Source of the DNA: Acrocarpospora macrocephala
Lineage (GTDB): Bacteria > Actinomycetota > Actinomycetes > Streptosporangiales > Streptosporangiaceae
Direction of reading: 5' to 3'
Assembly: GCF_009687865.1 (NCBI RefSeq)
Contig: NZ_BLAE01000014.1
Coordinates: 1 to 35,166 of the forward strand
Length of the DNA: 35,166 nt
Both the position numbers and the translations under genes were made by a program. Positions 20,177 through 27,879 of the stretch are shown here, in pieces. How positions within the stretch are numbered: the stretch's first letter is position 1; each line of letters opens with the position of its first letter. The notes under the pieces are model-generated. The model saw nothing but the letters and a program-made list of their open reading frames with translations, searched no databases and was not told where the DNA came from.

Positions 20177-20250
20177 GCCCCCGTAGCCCAATGGCAGAGG
20201 CAAGCCCCTTAAAAGGGCTGTTGTGCGGGTTCGACTCCCGCCGGGGGCAC
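20177..20250 (+). tRNA. tRNA with UAA anticodon and short variable loop
   Basis: The cloverleaf is complete. Acceptor stem: GCCCCCG (20177-20183) with CGGGGGC (20242-20248). D arm: GCC/GGC with a GG-containing loop. Anticodon stem: AGCCC (20203-20207) with GGGCT (20215-20219). Loop: CTTAAAA (20208-20214), giving anticodon TAA at 20210-20212. T arm: GCGGG-TTCGACT-CCCGC (20225-20241). The discriminator is A (20249) and CCA is not encoded. The variable region is only GTTGT (20220-20224). Anticodon UAA reads the leucine codon UUA, yet bacterial leucine tRNAs have a long variable arm, so the amino acid identity is uncertain. A decayed integrase lies downstream. Confidence 0.93.
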
Positions 20251-20271
20251 TCTCCGTGACCACTCAAAAAC

Positions 20272-20309
20272 AGCCTGTGACCTGGGGTTTTCCTGGTCAC
20301 AGGCTTCTT
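20272..20309 (+). terminator. Intrinsic terminator of the tRNA transcript
   Basis: AGCCTGTGACC (20272-20282) and GGTCACAGGCT (20295-20305) form a perfect 11-bp stem with a 12-base loop, followed by TCTTG. It begins 22 bases after the tRNA and is also a possible stop for anything arriving from the minus-strand integrase remnant. Confidence 0.8.
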
Positions 20310-20391
20310 GGCGTCTGATCCGGTTGTGTACGGCCGTGGGCGGAGTTCTACGCTTGATCGGGCCGAATACGGGCCCAAGTTTTCAAGGTCA

Positions 20392-20640
20392 TCAGGCCCC
20401 CAGTGCGGCGGCGATTCGCTGCCGAGCGATCTCCTCTTGGCCCGCGAGGACTTCGCATAGACGTTCAGCAGAACGGCGACTGAGTGCCCCGCCCATTCGG
20501 CGACCAGGCACCTGGCCCGGCATGCTTAAGCGTCTGTCGCACCCATGATTCGGGGGTCCCTCCGGCCTCCGGCTGGAGGCCCTGCGCGCCTCCCGGTCGG
20601 GCACCAGGAGGATGGGCCGCCTGTCGTATGCCAAGGTCGC
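20392..20640 (-). pseudogene. Decayed C-terminus of a tyrosine-recombinase integrase
   Basis: Read on the minus strand, 20510 to 20451 gives CLVAEWAGHSVAVLLNVYAK. This is the C-terminal box of actinobacterial phage-type integrases, with the GH of the catalytic set and the Tyr nucleophile in NVYAK. A one-base loss at about 20450 then shifts the frame to VLAGQEEIARQRIAAALGA and a stop at 20392. Upstream, TLKHAGPG (about 20511-20535) lies in a third frame, so there are at least two frameshifts. AYDRR near 20625 may be the trace of the upstream RPYDLRHA-type box. The fragment is about 80 codons and cannot work. Position beside a tRNA gene is classic for an integrated element. Confidence 0.8.
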
Positions 20641-20646
20641 GGCGGG

Positions 20647-22038
20647 TCAGGGGCAGCCGGGGCCGGTTGAGGGGTTGGTGCAGGAGTCGGCTCCTGAGCC
20701 TCCGTTGTTGTAGTTGGTGCCGCCGTCGCCGTTGAGGGTGTCGTTGCCGCTGCCGCCCCAGTGGATGTCGTCGCCTTCGTTGCCATTGAGGGTGTCGTCG
20801 CCGCTGGCGCCGTTCAGGCGGTCGTTGCCGGGGCCTCCGTTGAGGGTGTCCTTGCCCGCGTTGCCGTTGAGGCGGTCGTGGCCCTCGCCGCCGTCGAGGG
20901 TGTCGTTGCCGCTGTGGCCGTTGAGGATGTCGTCGCCGGGACCGCCGATGAGGGTGTCGTTGCCGCCGCGGCCGTTGAGGTGGTCGTTGCCGCCCAGGCC
21001 GCAGATTACGTCGTCGCCGGGGGTGCCGGATAGCGTGTCGGCTGCGGCGGTTCCGGTGATCGTGCAGGGCGGGGTCGGGGCGATTGCCCAGTCTGGTTGG
21101 AAGTCGTGTGCGGGGTTGTTGGTGAGGTTGGTCTGGCTGGTGCCGTTGGGGTTCATGGCGTAGACCTCGAGGTTGCCGTCCCGATCGGTCTGAAAGGCGA
21201 TCTTGGTGCCGTCTGGCGACCACGCCGGCCAGTCGTCAATGGTGGCGTTGTTGGTGAGGTTGATCTGGCTGGTGCCGTTGGGGTTCATCGCGTAGACCTC
21301 GAGGTTGCCGTCCCGATCACTGGGGAAGGCGATCCGGGTGCCGTCCGGCGACCAGGCCGGATGGCTGTCAGTCGCGGCGTTGTTGGTGAGGTTGACCTGG
21401 CCGGTGCCGTTGGCGTTCATGGCGTAGACCTCGCCGTTGCCGTCCCGGTTGCTGCGGAAGGCAATCTTGGTTCCGTCCGGCGACCAGGCCGGATCTCCGT
21501 CATCCCCAGCGTTGTTGGTGAGGTTGGTCGGCGTGCTGCCGTTGGCTCCCATCACATAGACCTCGGAGTTGCCGTCCCGGTCGCTGCGGAAAGCAATCTT
21601 TGTGCCGTCCGGCGACCACGTTGGCGAGCTGTCACTTGCCGCGTTGTTGGTGAGGTTGGTCGGCGCGCTGCCGTCGGCGCCCATCACGTACACATCGAAG
21701 TTGCCGCCGCGGTTACTGATAAAGGCGATTTTGGTACCGTCCGGCGACCACGTCGGCTGGCTGTCATTCGCGGCATTGCTGGTGAGACGTGTTTGCCCGG
21801 TGCCGTCCGCGTTCATGACGTACACCTCGTAGTCGCCATCCCGCTCGCTACCAAACACGATCTTGCCATTGTCGCCCGGAACCACCGCCCCGGCCGGCCT
21901 CGTCTCCACCCCCACAGCCGTGGCCATTGCGGCCACAGCCACGGCCGCCACCGCCCGTACAGAAGACCGCTTAGCGATGCCACACAGTCGCCGCGCACTC
22001 ACCCACCCGGTGGTGCCCGTCACAGTCGCTTCGTTCAT
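20647..22038 (-). CDS. Secreted TolB-like beta-propeller with C-terminal RTX calcium-binding repeats
   Basis: This 463-residue exported protein has a basic N-terminus and hydrophobic signal core (about 24-44), with cleavage likely near 51. It then has six near-identical propeller blades of 42 residues (about 57-330; each with WSPDGTKIAF, DRDGNxEVYxMN and NLTNNA), and a run of about eleven GGxGxDxLx nonapeptides (about 345-450) that in RTX proteins bind calcium outside the cell. No enzyme motif is visible, so a binding or surface role is more likely. The start at 22038 follows AGGGGG; upstream in-frame ATG codons lack such a site. The blades are close copies at DNA level (126-bp units), suggesting recent internal duplication. 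Confidence 0.88.
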   Translation of the reverse strand: MNEATVTGTTGWVSARRLCGIAKRSSVRAVAAVAVAAMATAVGVETRPAGAVVPGDNGKIVFGSERDGDYEVYVMNADGTGQTRLTSNAANDSQPTWSPDGTKIAFISNRGGNFDVYVMGADGSAPTNLTNNAASDSSPTWSPDGTKIAFRSDRDGNSEVYVMGANGSTPTNLTNNAGDDGDPAWSPDGTKIAFRSNRDGNGEVYAMNANGTGQVNLTNNAATDSHPAWSPDGTRIAFPSDRDGNLEVYAMNPNGTSQINLTNNATIDDWPAWSPDGTKIAFQTDRDGNLEVYAMNPNGTSQTNLTNNPAHDFQPDWAIAPTPPCTITGTAAADTLSGTPGDDVICGLGGNDHLNGRGGNDTLIGGPGDDILNGHSGNDTLDGGEGHDRLNGNAGKDTLNGGPGNDRLNGASGDDTLNGNEGDDIHWGGSGNDTLNGDGGTNYNNGGSGADSCTNPSTGPGCP

Positions 22039-22167
22039 CAATTGCCCCCTACGTGCCATCACAGGGAATCCATGGATAGGGGGGTGATCCACAAGACCAT
22101 TTCTCGAGGTCACATGGTACGAGTCAAGACAAGCAAGATCGAGGAAGCTGGCGCCTGCGGGACGCGG

Positions 22168-22200
22168 TGTGGCGCGGCGGTCATGGGCCGCCGCGCCACA
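22168..22200 (-). terminator. Perfect 13-bp hairpin after the xylanase gene
   Basis: TGTGGCGCGGCGG and CCGCCGCGCCACA enclose a seven-base loop, starting 18 bases beyond the xylanase stop in the direction of transcription. It is GC-rich and lacks a U tract, as usual in actinobacteria. It separates the xylanase transcript from the propeller gene, which is on the same strand. Confidence 0.8.
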
Positions 22201-22218
22201 GGTGCGGTGTTTCGAGGG

Positions 22219-23211
22219 TCAGCTTGCGCTGCAGGAGACCGTTGGCCAGGTCGAGTTGCCGTTGCGCTGGATGGTGACGCCCCAGTTGTTGCCGTTGCCG
22301 TTGGGTCTGGCGGTTAGGACTTGGGCGCTGGGGTAGCTGGCGCTGATGTTCCAGGTGGCGATGATCTTCGCTGGGGATGGCACGTTCATCGTCACGGTCC
22401 AGTTGGTGGAGCCGGAGACCGAGACGTTGAGGTTGTAGCGGTCGCTCCACTGCTGACCTGCGGACAGGGATGCGGTGCAGCTTCCGCCGCCGCCCCCACC
22501 ACCGCCGCCGCCCCCGCCGCCACCGGTGCCGCCGATCGTGATGTTGGAGTTGCCGCTGCTCTGGTAGCCCTCGGTGGCGAGGATCATGTAGTCATGGCTG
22601 CCCAGACTCATTCCCCTGCTGGCCCATGCGTCGAAGTGGTTGCCGCTAGTTATGGTTCCGCCTGTTTTCTTCGACTGCCGGACGCTCCAGTACTGCTGGA
22701 AAGTTCTGGTGCCTTCGATGGAGGGCGCGTTGGTGCGCGTCGTCTGGTAGATGTCGTACGTGCCGCCATCGCTGGTAACTGTGCCCTTGAATGTTCCGGT
22801 GGGCCGATAAGTGCCCCAGTTGTCGACGATGTAGTACTCGATGAGTGGGTTTCTCGTCCAGCCGTAGAGGGTCAGGTATGCGTTGCCGGACGGGTTGAAG
22901 CTGCCGGAATAGGTCACGCTTCTGCGTCCGCCGGTGCTCCAGCCCTTACCTGCAACGAAATTCCCCGTGTTGCTCCATGAGGTGCTGTAATTGCCGCCGG
23001 ACCCCAGTTCCATGGAGACCGTCCCCTGGCTGTCAGTCCAGAAGGAATAGAAGTAGCCGTTATTGGTGCCGGTCTGGTTTGTGGTGACGGCCGCGTGGGC
23101 GATGCCGGGCATCATCGTGACCAGGGCCAGCGCCGCGGCCCAGACGCCGCCGATGAGCAGCCTGGTGCGGCCGCGTCTGCGGCTCTTCGGGTGGGCGGGG
23201 GAGTCGTTCAT
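22219..23211 (-). CDS. GH11 endo-1,4-beta-xylanase with CBM2
   Basis: This 330-residue secreted enzyme cleaves beta-1,4-xylan. A signal peptide (1-40, ending AHA-A) is followed by a glycoside hydrolase family 11 jelly roll (about 42-228) with nucleophile Glu125 in [13 protein letters not shown] and acid/base Glu214 in [10 protein letters not shown] linker of 14 glycines follows, then a carbohydrate-binding module of family 2 (about 245-330) with the spaced tryptophans and the terminal Cys pair. ATG 23211 is supported by GAGGAG upstream; the frame runs open to 23454, but that part is non-coding. The domain order matches secreted actinomycete xylanases. The long leader suggests control by transcription and mRNA structure. 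Confidence 0.96.
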   Translation of the reverse strand: MNDSPAHPKSRRRGRTRLLIGGVWAAALALVTMMPGIAHAAVTTNQTGTNNGYFYSFWTDSQGTVSMELGSGGNYSTSWSNTGNFVAGKGWSTGGRRSVTYSGSFNPSGNAYLTLYGWTRNPLIEYYIVDNWGTYRPTGTFKGTVTSDGGTYDIYQTTRTNAPSIEGTRTFQQYWSVRQSKKTGGTITSGNHFDAWASRGMSLGSHDYMILATEGYQSSGNSNITIGGTGGGGGGGGGGGGGGSCTASLSAGQQWSDRYNLNVSVSGSTNWTVTMNVPSPAKIIATWNISASYPSAQVLTARPNGNGNNWGVTIQRNGNSTWPTVSCSAS

Positions 23212-23422
23212 GTGCGTGCTTCTCCTCGTGAAGGCCGGCCGGGGGAGGCCGGGCAGCGCGATACGACCCGACGGGAGCTGTCGGTGGACAGGGTGAGAGC
23301 CGCCGCGCGTCGGCGCCGTACAACGCGGCGGAGGTGCCCGGTCGTCGTGTGGTCGACGGCCGGAGGACCAGGTCGGGGCGCGTGACCTGGATCGACAGTG
23401 GTTGCGGTCTGTCGATGGTGAA

Positions 23423-23464
23423 AGTGTGTGTCGACTCCATCGAGCTGTCAACAACTTTCAGAAA
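23423..23464 (-). promoter_or_regulatory. Putative xylanase promoter with TTTC-A-GAAA palindrome
   Basis: On the minus strand TTGACA (23446-23451) is followed after 17 bases by CACACT (23423-23428). Directly upstream is the palindrome TTTCAGAAA (23456-23464), and about 160 bases further up is GAAAGTTTC (23622-23630). GAAA-N-TTTC inverted repeats are known from Streptomyces xylanase promoters, where they mediate repression. The leader would be about 205 bases, and the -10 box is weak. Confidence 0.4.
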
Positions 23465-23824
23465 CATATCGGAAATCTGATCTTGATTGGTGGTTCATTG
23501 ATGATGCGTTTGGCCTGTTCACTGACCTCTTCTGGACGATCGAGATCGAGGTTGATCGGTAGAGACTTCTTTTGGGTGATCAAAAACGGGCCAGTTGTGC
23601 CGAAAGTTGGGCTATATTTCCGAAAGTTTCAGAGAGTCCTCTGATCATGCTGCGCGCGGTGCGATGGGGTAGAGCATGATCGTGGCCGGCCTGTCGTGGC
23701 GGATGTCGGCCGCTCGTCCTTGCCACAACCGCGTCAAGAAGGTGGCGTTTGACCGCGCCGTCGCGCTGCTTGCGGATCACTACAAGGCGGAAACTAATGT
23801 TCTAAAAACGCCCGTATACGGTCT
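23465..23824. other. Intergenic stretch between xylanase and dipeptidase genes
   Basis: This stretch is less GC-rich than its surroundings. It holds the GAAAGTTTC site at 23622-23630 and an inverted repeat GATCATGCT (23643-23651) / AGCATGATC (23673-23681). A 54-codon frame from ATG 23676 (MIVAGLSWRMSAARP at its start) ends at 23840 with no ribosome site and no recognised family. It could be a worn gene fragment. Confidence 0.45.
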
Positions 23825-23853
23825 TTGTAGAGCTCTTTGAGGGGTCATATAGG
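23825..23853 (+). promoter_or_regulatory. Promoter of the dipeptidase gene
   Basis: TTGTAG (23825-23830), 17 bases and TATAGG (23848-23853) predict a start near 23860 and a leader of about 80 bases that contains the hairpin at 23883-23914. Confidence 0.5.
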
Positions 23854-23882
23854 CGTCTCGCGAAGTCTTCTCCATGTCAGTG

Positions 23883-23914
23883 ATGACCGGCTCCCGATAT
23901 GTGGAGCCGGTCAT
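23883..23914 (+). promoter_or_regulatory. Perfect 12-bp leader hairpin before the dipeptidase gene
   Basis: ATGACCGGCTCC and GGAGCCGGTCAT enclose an eight-base loop CGATATGT. The hairpin lies between promoter and start codon, ends 25 bases before the ATG and precedes the GGAAAGAAG ribosome site. It could attenuate transcription, bind a protein or, as DNA, be an operator. It is not followed by a U tract. Confidence 0.6.
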
Positions 23915-23939
23915 TCTCATCTCTGGAAAGAAGCGCAGG

Positions 23940-24590
23940 ATGTCAGAAATCGTGCTGTTGTCGGACCCCAGAATCCGCGACCTCGCCGTCGCTGAATGCG
24001 GCGAGCCGCTGGTCGACCTGCGTGCCCAGGGCGGCTTCCGGCTCGACCCACGCCTCGCCGACCCGGCCGGCGCCTTCGCGCACGTACGGCACAGCGTCGC
24101 CGACCGCCTGCGGACGGTTCAGGACGGGTTGCCCGGCCAGCTCCGGCTGCTCGTGGTGGAGGGCTATCGCCCGTACCGGCTTCAGGAGCGGTATTTCCAG
24201 GAGTCGCTCGACGAGCTGCGCGCGGCGCGGCCGGGCTGGACCGAGGGGCAACTCCGCGCCGAGACGGCCCGTTACATCTCGCCGCCCGAGGTCGCGCCGC
24301 ACGTGGCCGGAGCCGCCGTCGACCTGACCCTCTGCACACCGGACGGTACGGAACTCCCCATGGGCACCGAAGTCAACGCCACCCCGGTGGGCACGGAAGG
24401 CCCCTGCTACACCGATTCCCCGGACATCTCCCCAGCGGAGCGAAAGAACCGCCAGATCCTCATCGACGCCCTCACCGCGTCAGGCTTCGTCAACTACCCC
24501 ACCGAGTGGTGGCATTGGTCCTACGGCGACCGCTACTGGGCTTTCGTCACCGGAACCGCCACCGCCATGTACGGCCCCGCCCGCCAGTAA
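23940..24590 (+). CDS. D-alanyl-D-alanine dipeptidase (VanX type, peptidase M15D)
   Basis: This 216-residue zinc dipeptidase hydrolyses D-Ala-D-Ala. It has the zinc ligands His121 and Asp128 (PHVAGAAVDLTL) and His192 in the catalytic ExWH stretch EWWHWSYGD (Glu189), plus the conserved Arg in EGYRPYR (about 77). No signal peptide is seen, so it is cytoplasmic, as for VanX. ATG 23940 gives the usual family start; an in-frame ATG at 23874 would translate the leader hairpin. No vanH, vanA or vanRS gene adjoins it, so a role in peptidoglycan turnover is as likely as glycopeptide resistance. It ends 4 bases before the convergent SARP stop. Confidence 0.9.
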   Translation: MSEIVLLSDPRIRDLAVAECGEPLVDLRAQGGFRLDPRLADPAGAFAHVRHSVADRLRTVQDGLPGQLRLLVVEGYRPYRLQERYFQESLDELRAARPGWTEGQLRAETARYISPPEVAPHVAGAAVDLTLCTPDGTELPMGTEVNATPVGTEGPCYTDSPDISPAERKNRQILIDALTASGFVNYPTEWWHWSYGDRYWAFVTGTATAMYGPARQ

Positions 24591-24594
24591 CGAC

Positions 24595-27500
24595 TCACCA
24601 CGGCAGGTCGAGCCGCGCGGGCGCCCCACCCGCCCCGGTCAACTCGGCGAGCTCCCGCGCCTCGTACCGGCGGAACATCTCGATCGCCTGCTCCCGTACC
24701 ACCTCGGCCTGGCCGGAGTCCCCGGCCAGGTCCAGCGCGGTGGCAAGATCGCGCCTGGCCCTGGCCGCGGGCAGCGGCGTGCCCAGCGCGTCGGACAGCG
24801 CGATGGCCGCGGCCAGCTCCGTCCGGGCCTCCACCAGCCGTCCCCCGGCCAGATGCAACTCGCCGATGGTGCGGAGCAGCAACGCCTGCCCCCACCGGTC
24901 GAGCTGGCCACGGCAAACCTCCAGCGCCTCCTCCAGCGGCGCGAGCATGGCCTCCCCCCGCCCCAGCCTGATCCGGGTCTTGGCCAGGGCCTGCACGCCG
25001 TACGCGGCCATGAACTGGTCGCCGAGCTCGTGGAACATCCGCAGCGCGGCCTCGCACGCCTGCTCGGCCCGCGCATGATCGCCGACCGCCCGGTAGGCCA
25101 GCCCGATCGTGCGCACGGTCAGCGCCTCCCCGCGCCTGCTCCCCACCCGCCGGTACGCCGCCAGCGCCTCGGCCAGCAACGGCGGCAGCCGGTCGAAGTC
25201 GCCGAGCTCCAGGTGCACGGTGGCCGACAGCCGCGCCGCGTGCCCGATGGCGGCGTCGTCGCCGAGCGTACGGAAGATCTCGACCGCCCGGCCGAGGTGG
25301 GTGAGCGCCTCCCGCAGCCGGCACTGCTCCCGGCGCGCGTTGCCCATCCCGGCCAGGACGGCGGCTTCGCCCCGGACGTCGCCCGCCGCCGCGTACCGGG
25401 ACAGGGCCTGCTCGTAGTAGGTGGTCGCATCCTCGTAGCGGTCCATCTCGTAGTAGATCTGCCCGTGCGCGGCCAGCAGCGTGGCCTCGCCCATCTGGTT
25501 CCCTGACCGGCGGGCGGCGGCGAGCGCGGCGTCGTGGCTGCGGCTCCACTCGGCCAGCCGGGAGCCGACGAAGAACACCGAGAAGGAGAGCGCGACCGAC
25601 AGGTCGCAGGCGGCCACGTCCAGGTCCATCCCGGCGGCTCGCTCGACCGCCGCGATGAGGGCCGGCGTCTCCGCCTCCAGCCACGCCACCGGATCGGACG
25701 GCAGCCGCCTGACCAGGTCGTCGTCGACCGGGCGTGCGGTGCTGTACTCGCGGCGGAGCGGGATCTCGCCGGGCGGGGTACGTTCGGCGATCCGCGAGAT
25801 CAGGAACACCCAGTTGCCCAGCACGCGCCCGACCGCCGCCCGCAGGTCCGCCTCCGACTCCTCCTGCTGGGCCCGCTCCCTGGCGTACACCCGGAGCAGT
25901 TCGTGCAGCCGGTAGCGGACCTGGCCGACCGCGTCGACCGCGACGAAGTCCAGCAGTTGCGCGTCGACCAGCCGTTCCACCACGTCCTCGGCGGCGCGCG
26001 GCGGCAGGTCGAGCAGGGGCGCGGCGATCCAGGCCGGGAAGTCGGGGCCGCCCAGCACCGCCAGCCGCCGGAACGCCGCCTTGGCCTCCTCATCCAGCAA
26101 CCGGTAGCTGAAGGCGACGCTGGAGCGCACCTCCAGATCACCGGCGGACAGCTCGTCCAGCCGCCAGCGCTCGTCGCTCAGCCGGTCGACCAGCACGCTC
26201 AACGGCCAGTGGCGACGCGTGTTCAGCCGCCCCCCGGCCGTACGCACGGCCAGCGGTAACCCCCCGCAGAGCCGCACGATCTCGCCTGCGGCCGCACGTT
26301 CCGCCGCAACCCGATCGGAGCCGACGATCCCGGCGAGCAGGTCCAAGGCAGCCGGCTCAGCCATGACCTCCAGGTCAATCGCCCGAGCTCCGCCCAGACC
26401 AGGGAACCTGCCCCGCGCGGTGACCAGGACCGCGCAGCCCCTCCCGGCGGGCAGCAGCGGCCGGACCTGCCGCTCGGAGCGCGCGTCGTCGAGCACCACC
26501 AGCACCCGCCGCTGGGACAGCAGGCTCCGGTAGAGATCGAGCCGATCCTGGAACGAATCCGGCAGCGAGCCGGGCTCCACCCCAAGCGCGCGCAGGAAGC
26601 GGGCCAGCACCTCCTCAGGCCCGGCGGGCAGATCGGTGCACCCGCGCATGTCCGCGAAGAGCTGTCCATCCGGGTACGCCCCTGACACCGCGTGCGCCAC
26701 GAACACGGCCAGCGCGGACTTGCCCACCCCGCCCTTCCCGCAGATCACGAAGACCGGCGGCGCGTTCCCCGCCACCACGAGCCCGTCCACGATCTCGCCG
26801 ACCAGCTCCTCCCGGCCGGTGAAGTCGGGCACGCTGGGCGGGAGCTGGGCGGGGATCACCGCGCGCCCCTGCGCCTCGGCTATGGTCACCGGCGGGCTTT
26901 CCTGGGCGAGAGGCTCGCCGCGGAGGATCGTCGCGTGCAAGCGTTGCAGGTCAGGGCCGGGGTCGAGGCCGAGTTCCGCGGCGAGTGCCCGCCTCCCCTC
27001 GTGGTAGACGGCCAGTGCCTCGCTCTGGCGGCCGAGGCCGTACAGGGCGGTCATCAGCTGGCCGCGGGCGCGCTCGCGCAGCGGATGCGCGCCGACCAGC
27101 GCGGTGAGCTCGGCCACGGTCGCGCCGTAGCGGCCCAGGAGCAGTTCGGCGGCGACCCGCTCCTCGGTCACCTCCAGGCGCTTGTGGTCCAGGGCGGCGG
27201 CCTCGGTCCGCAGGGCCTCGCCGATCCCGCCCAGCGAGTCGCCGTGCCACAACTTCAGGGCGTCGCCGAACGCCTGCGCCGCCTCGTCCGCGCGTCCGGC
27301 GCGGGCGGCCGAGCGGCCCTCGCCGACCAGCCGGTCGAACACCAGCTGGTCCAGCTGGTCCTCGCGCAGCTGGAGCAGGTAGCCGGGCGGGCGGGTCTCG
27401 ATCACCTCGGGCTGGCCGGGGACGGTCAGGCCGCGCCGGAGGGTGGAGACGTAGGTCTGGATGGACGCCCGCGCCGACCCGGGCGGCCGTTCGTCCCAGA

Positions 27501-27645
27501 GCAGGTCGATCAGCCGGTCCGCCGACACGACCCGGGGGAACTCCAGCAGCAGCGCCGCGAGCAGAGCCCGGGGTTTCGGCCCGCCCAGCGGCACCCGCCG
27601 CCCACCGTGCCAGGCCTCAACCGGGCCAAGGACCCGAAACTCCAT
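24595..27645 (-). CDS. Large SARP regulator with NB-ARC ATPase and TPR domains (AfsR/SARP family)
   Basis: This 1016-residue transcription factor has an OmpR-like winged-helix DNA-binding domain (about 1-95: MEFRVLGPVEAW and ASIQTYVSTLRRGL) and a bacterial activation domain (about 100-245, ending ELGLDPGPDLQRLHATIL). Then come an NB-ARC ATPase with P-loop CGKGGVGKS (about 300), VLVVLDDARS and GGLPLAVRTAGG, and a C-terminal TPR superhelix (about 690-1000). Family members sense signals through the ATPase and TPR parts and often switch on antibiotic clusters. ATG 27645 follows CGGGAG. The in-frame TTA codon at 26257-26259 is typical of such developmental regulators. No biosynthetic cluster adjoins it. 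Confidence 0.94.
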   Translation of the reverse strand: MEFRVLGPVEAWHGGRRVPLGGPKPRALLAALLLEFPRVVSADRLIDLLWDERPPGSARASIQTYVSTLRRGLTVPGQPEVIETRPPGYLLQLREDQLDQLVFDRLVGEGRSAARAGRADEAAQAFGDALKLWHGDSLGGIGEALRTEAAALDHKRLEVTEERVAAELLLGRYGATVAELTALVGAHPLRERARGQLMTALYGLGRQSEALAVYHEGRRALAAELGLDPGPDLQRLHATILRGEPLAQESPPVTIAEAQGRAVIPAQLPPSVPDFTGREELVGEIVDGLVVAGNAPPVFVICGKGGVGKSALAVFVAHAVSGAYPDGQLFADMRGCTDLPAGPEEVLARFLRALGVEPGSLPDSFQDRLDLYRSLLSQRRVLVVLDDARSERQVRPLLPAGRGCAVLVTARGRFPGLGGARAIDLEVMAEPAALDLLAGIVGSDRVAAERAAAGEIVRLCGGLPLAVRTAGGRLNTRRHWPLSVLVDRLSDERWRLDELSAGDLEVRSSVAFSYRLLDEEAKAAFRRLAVLGGPDFPAWIAAPLLDLPPRAAEDVVERLVDAQLLDFVAVDAVGQVRYRLHELLRVYARERAQQEESEADLRAAVGRVLGNWVFLISRIAERTPPGEIPLRREYSTARPVDDDLVRRLPSDPVAWLEAETPALIAAVERAAGMDLDVAACDLSVALSFSVFFVGSRLAEWSRSHDAALAAARRSGNQMGEATLLAAHGQIYYEMDRYEDATTYYEQALSRYAAAGDVRGEAAVLAGMGNARREQCRLREALTHLGRAVEIFRTLGDDAAIGHAARLSATVHLELGDFDRLPPLLAEALAAYRRVGSRRGEALTVRTIGLAYRAVGDHARAEQACEAALRMFHELGDQFMAAYGVQALAKTRIRLGRGEAMLAPLEEALEVCRGQLDRWGQALLLRTIGELHLAGGRLVEARTELAAAIALSDALGTPLPAARARRDLATALDLAGDSGQAEVVREQAIEMFRRYEARELAELTGAGGAPARLDLPW

Positions 27646-27879
27646 CAGACGCTCCCGAGATATCCCATGCGCGATGGCAGGGAACAATGATCGCGTCATG
27701 CCCCGATCTTGGCTACCTGACCACCGGCTCCCGGCGTGCTCACCTTCATCGAAGAATCGCCGGGAACTTCGCCAGGGGTTGGCGCGTTGGGCGATGTGGT
27801 GTAGTGGCTGCTCTTGCGGGAGCCTCGTTCACAAGGGAGCATGGCACTACGCTGATCATGTAGCCCGCTTCGTGGAGGA

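Noticed and set aside
20177-20250. Canonical BldA-type tRNA-Leu(UAA)
   Set aside because: The long variable arm required for that tRNA is absent; the variable region is five bases.
20177-20250. tRNA-Lys with anticodon UUU
   Set aside because: The anticodon loop is CTTAAAA, and the stem pairing fixes the anticodon as TAA; a lysine tRNA would need TTT.
20142-20378. Minus-strand frame with CPRRESNPHNSPF across the tRNA
   Set aside because: This peptide is the well-known false translation of the antisense strand of a tRNA gene, and the frame has no ribosome site.
23676-23840. 54-codon small gene before the dipeptidase
   Set aside because: There is no ribosome site and no family similarity that I can see; kept only as a note in the intergenic entry.
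23940-24590. Part of a glycopeptide resistance cluster
   Set aside because: No vanH, vanA, vanR or vanS gene is nearby; neighbours are a xylanase and a SARP regulator.
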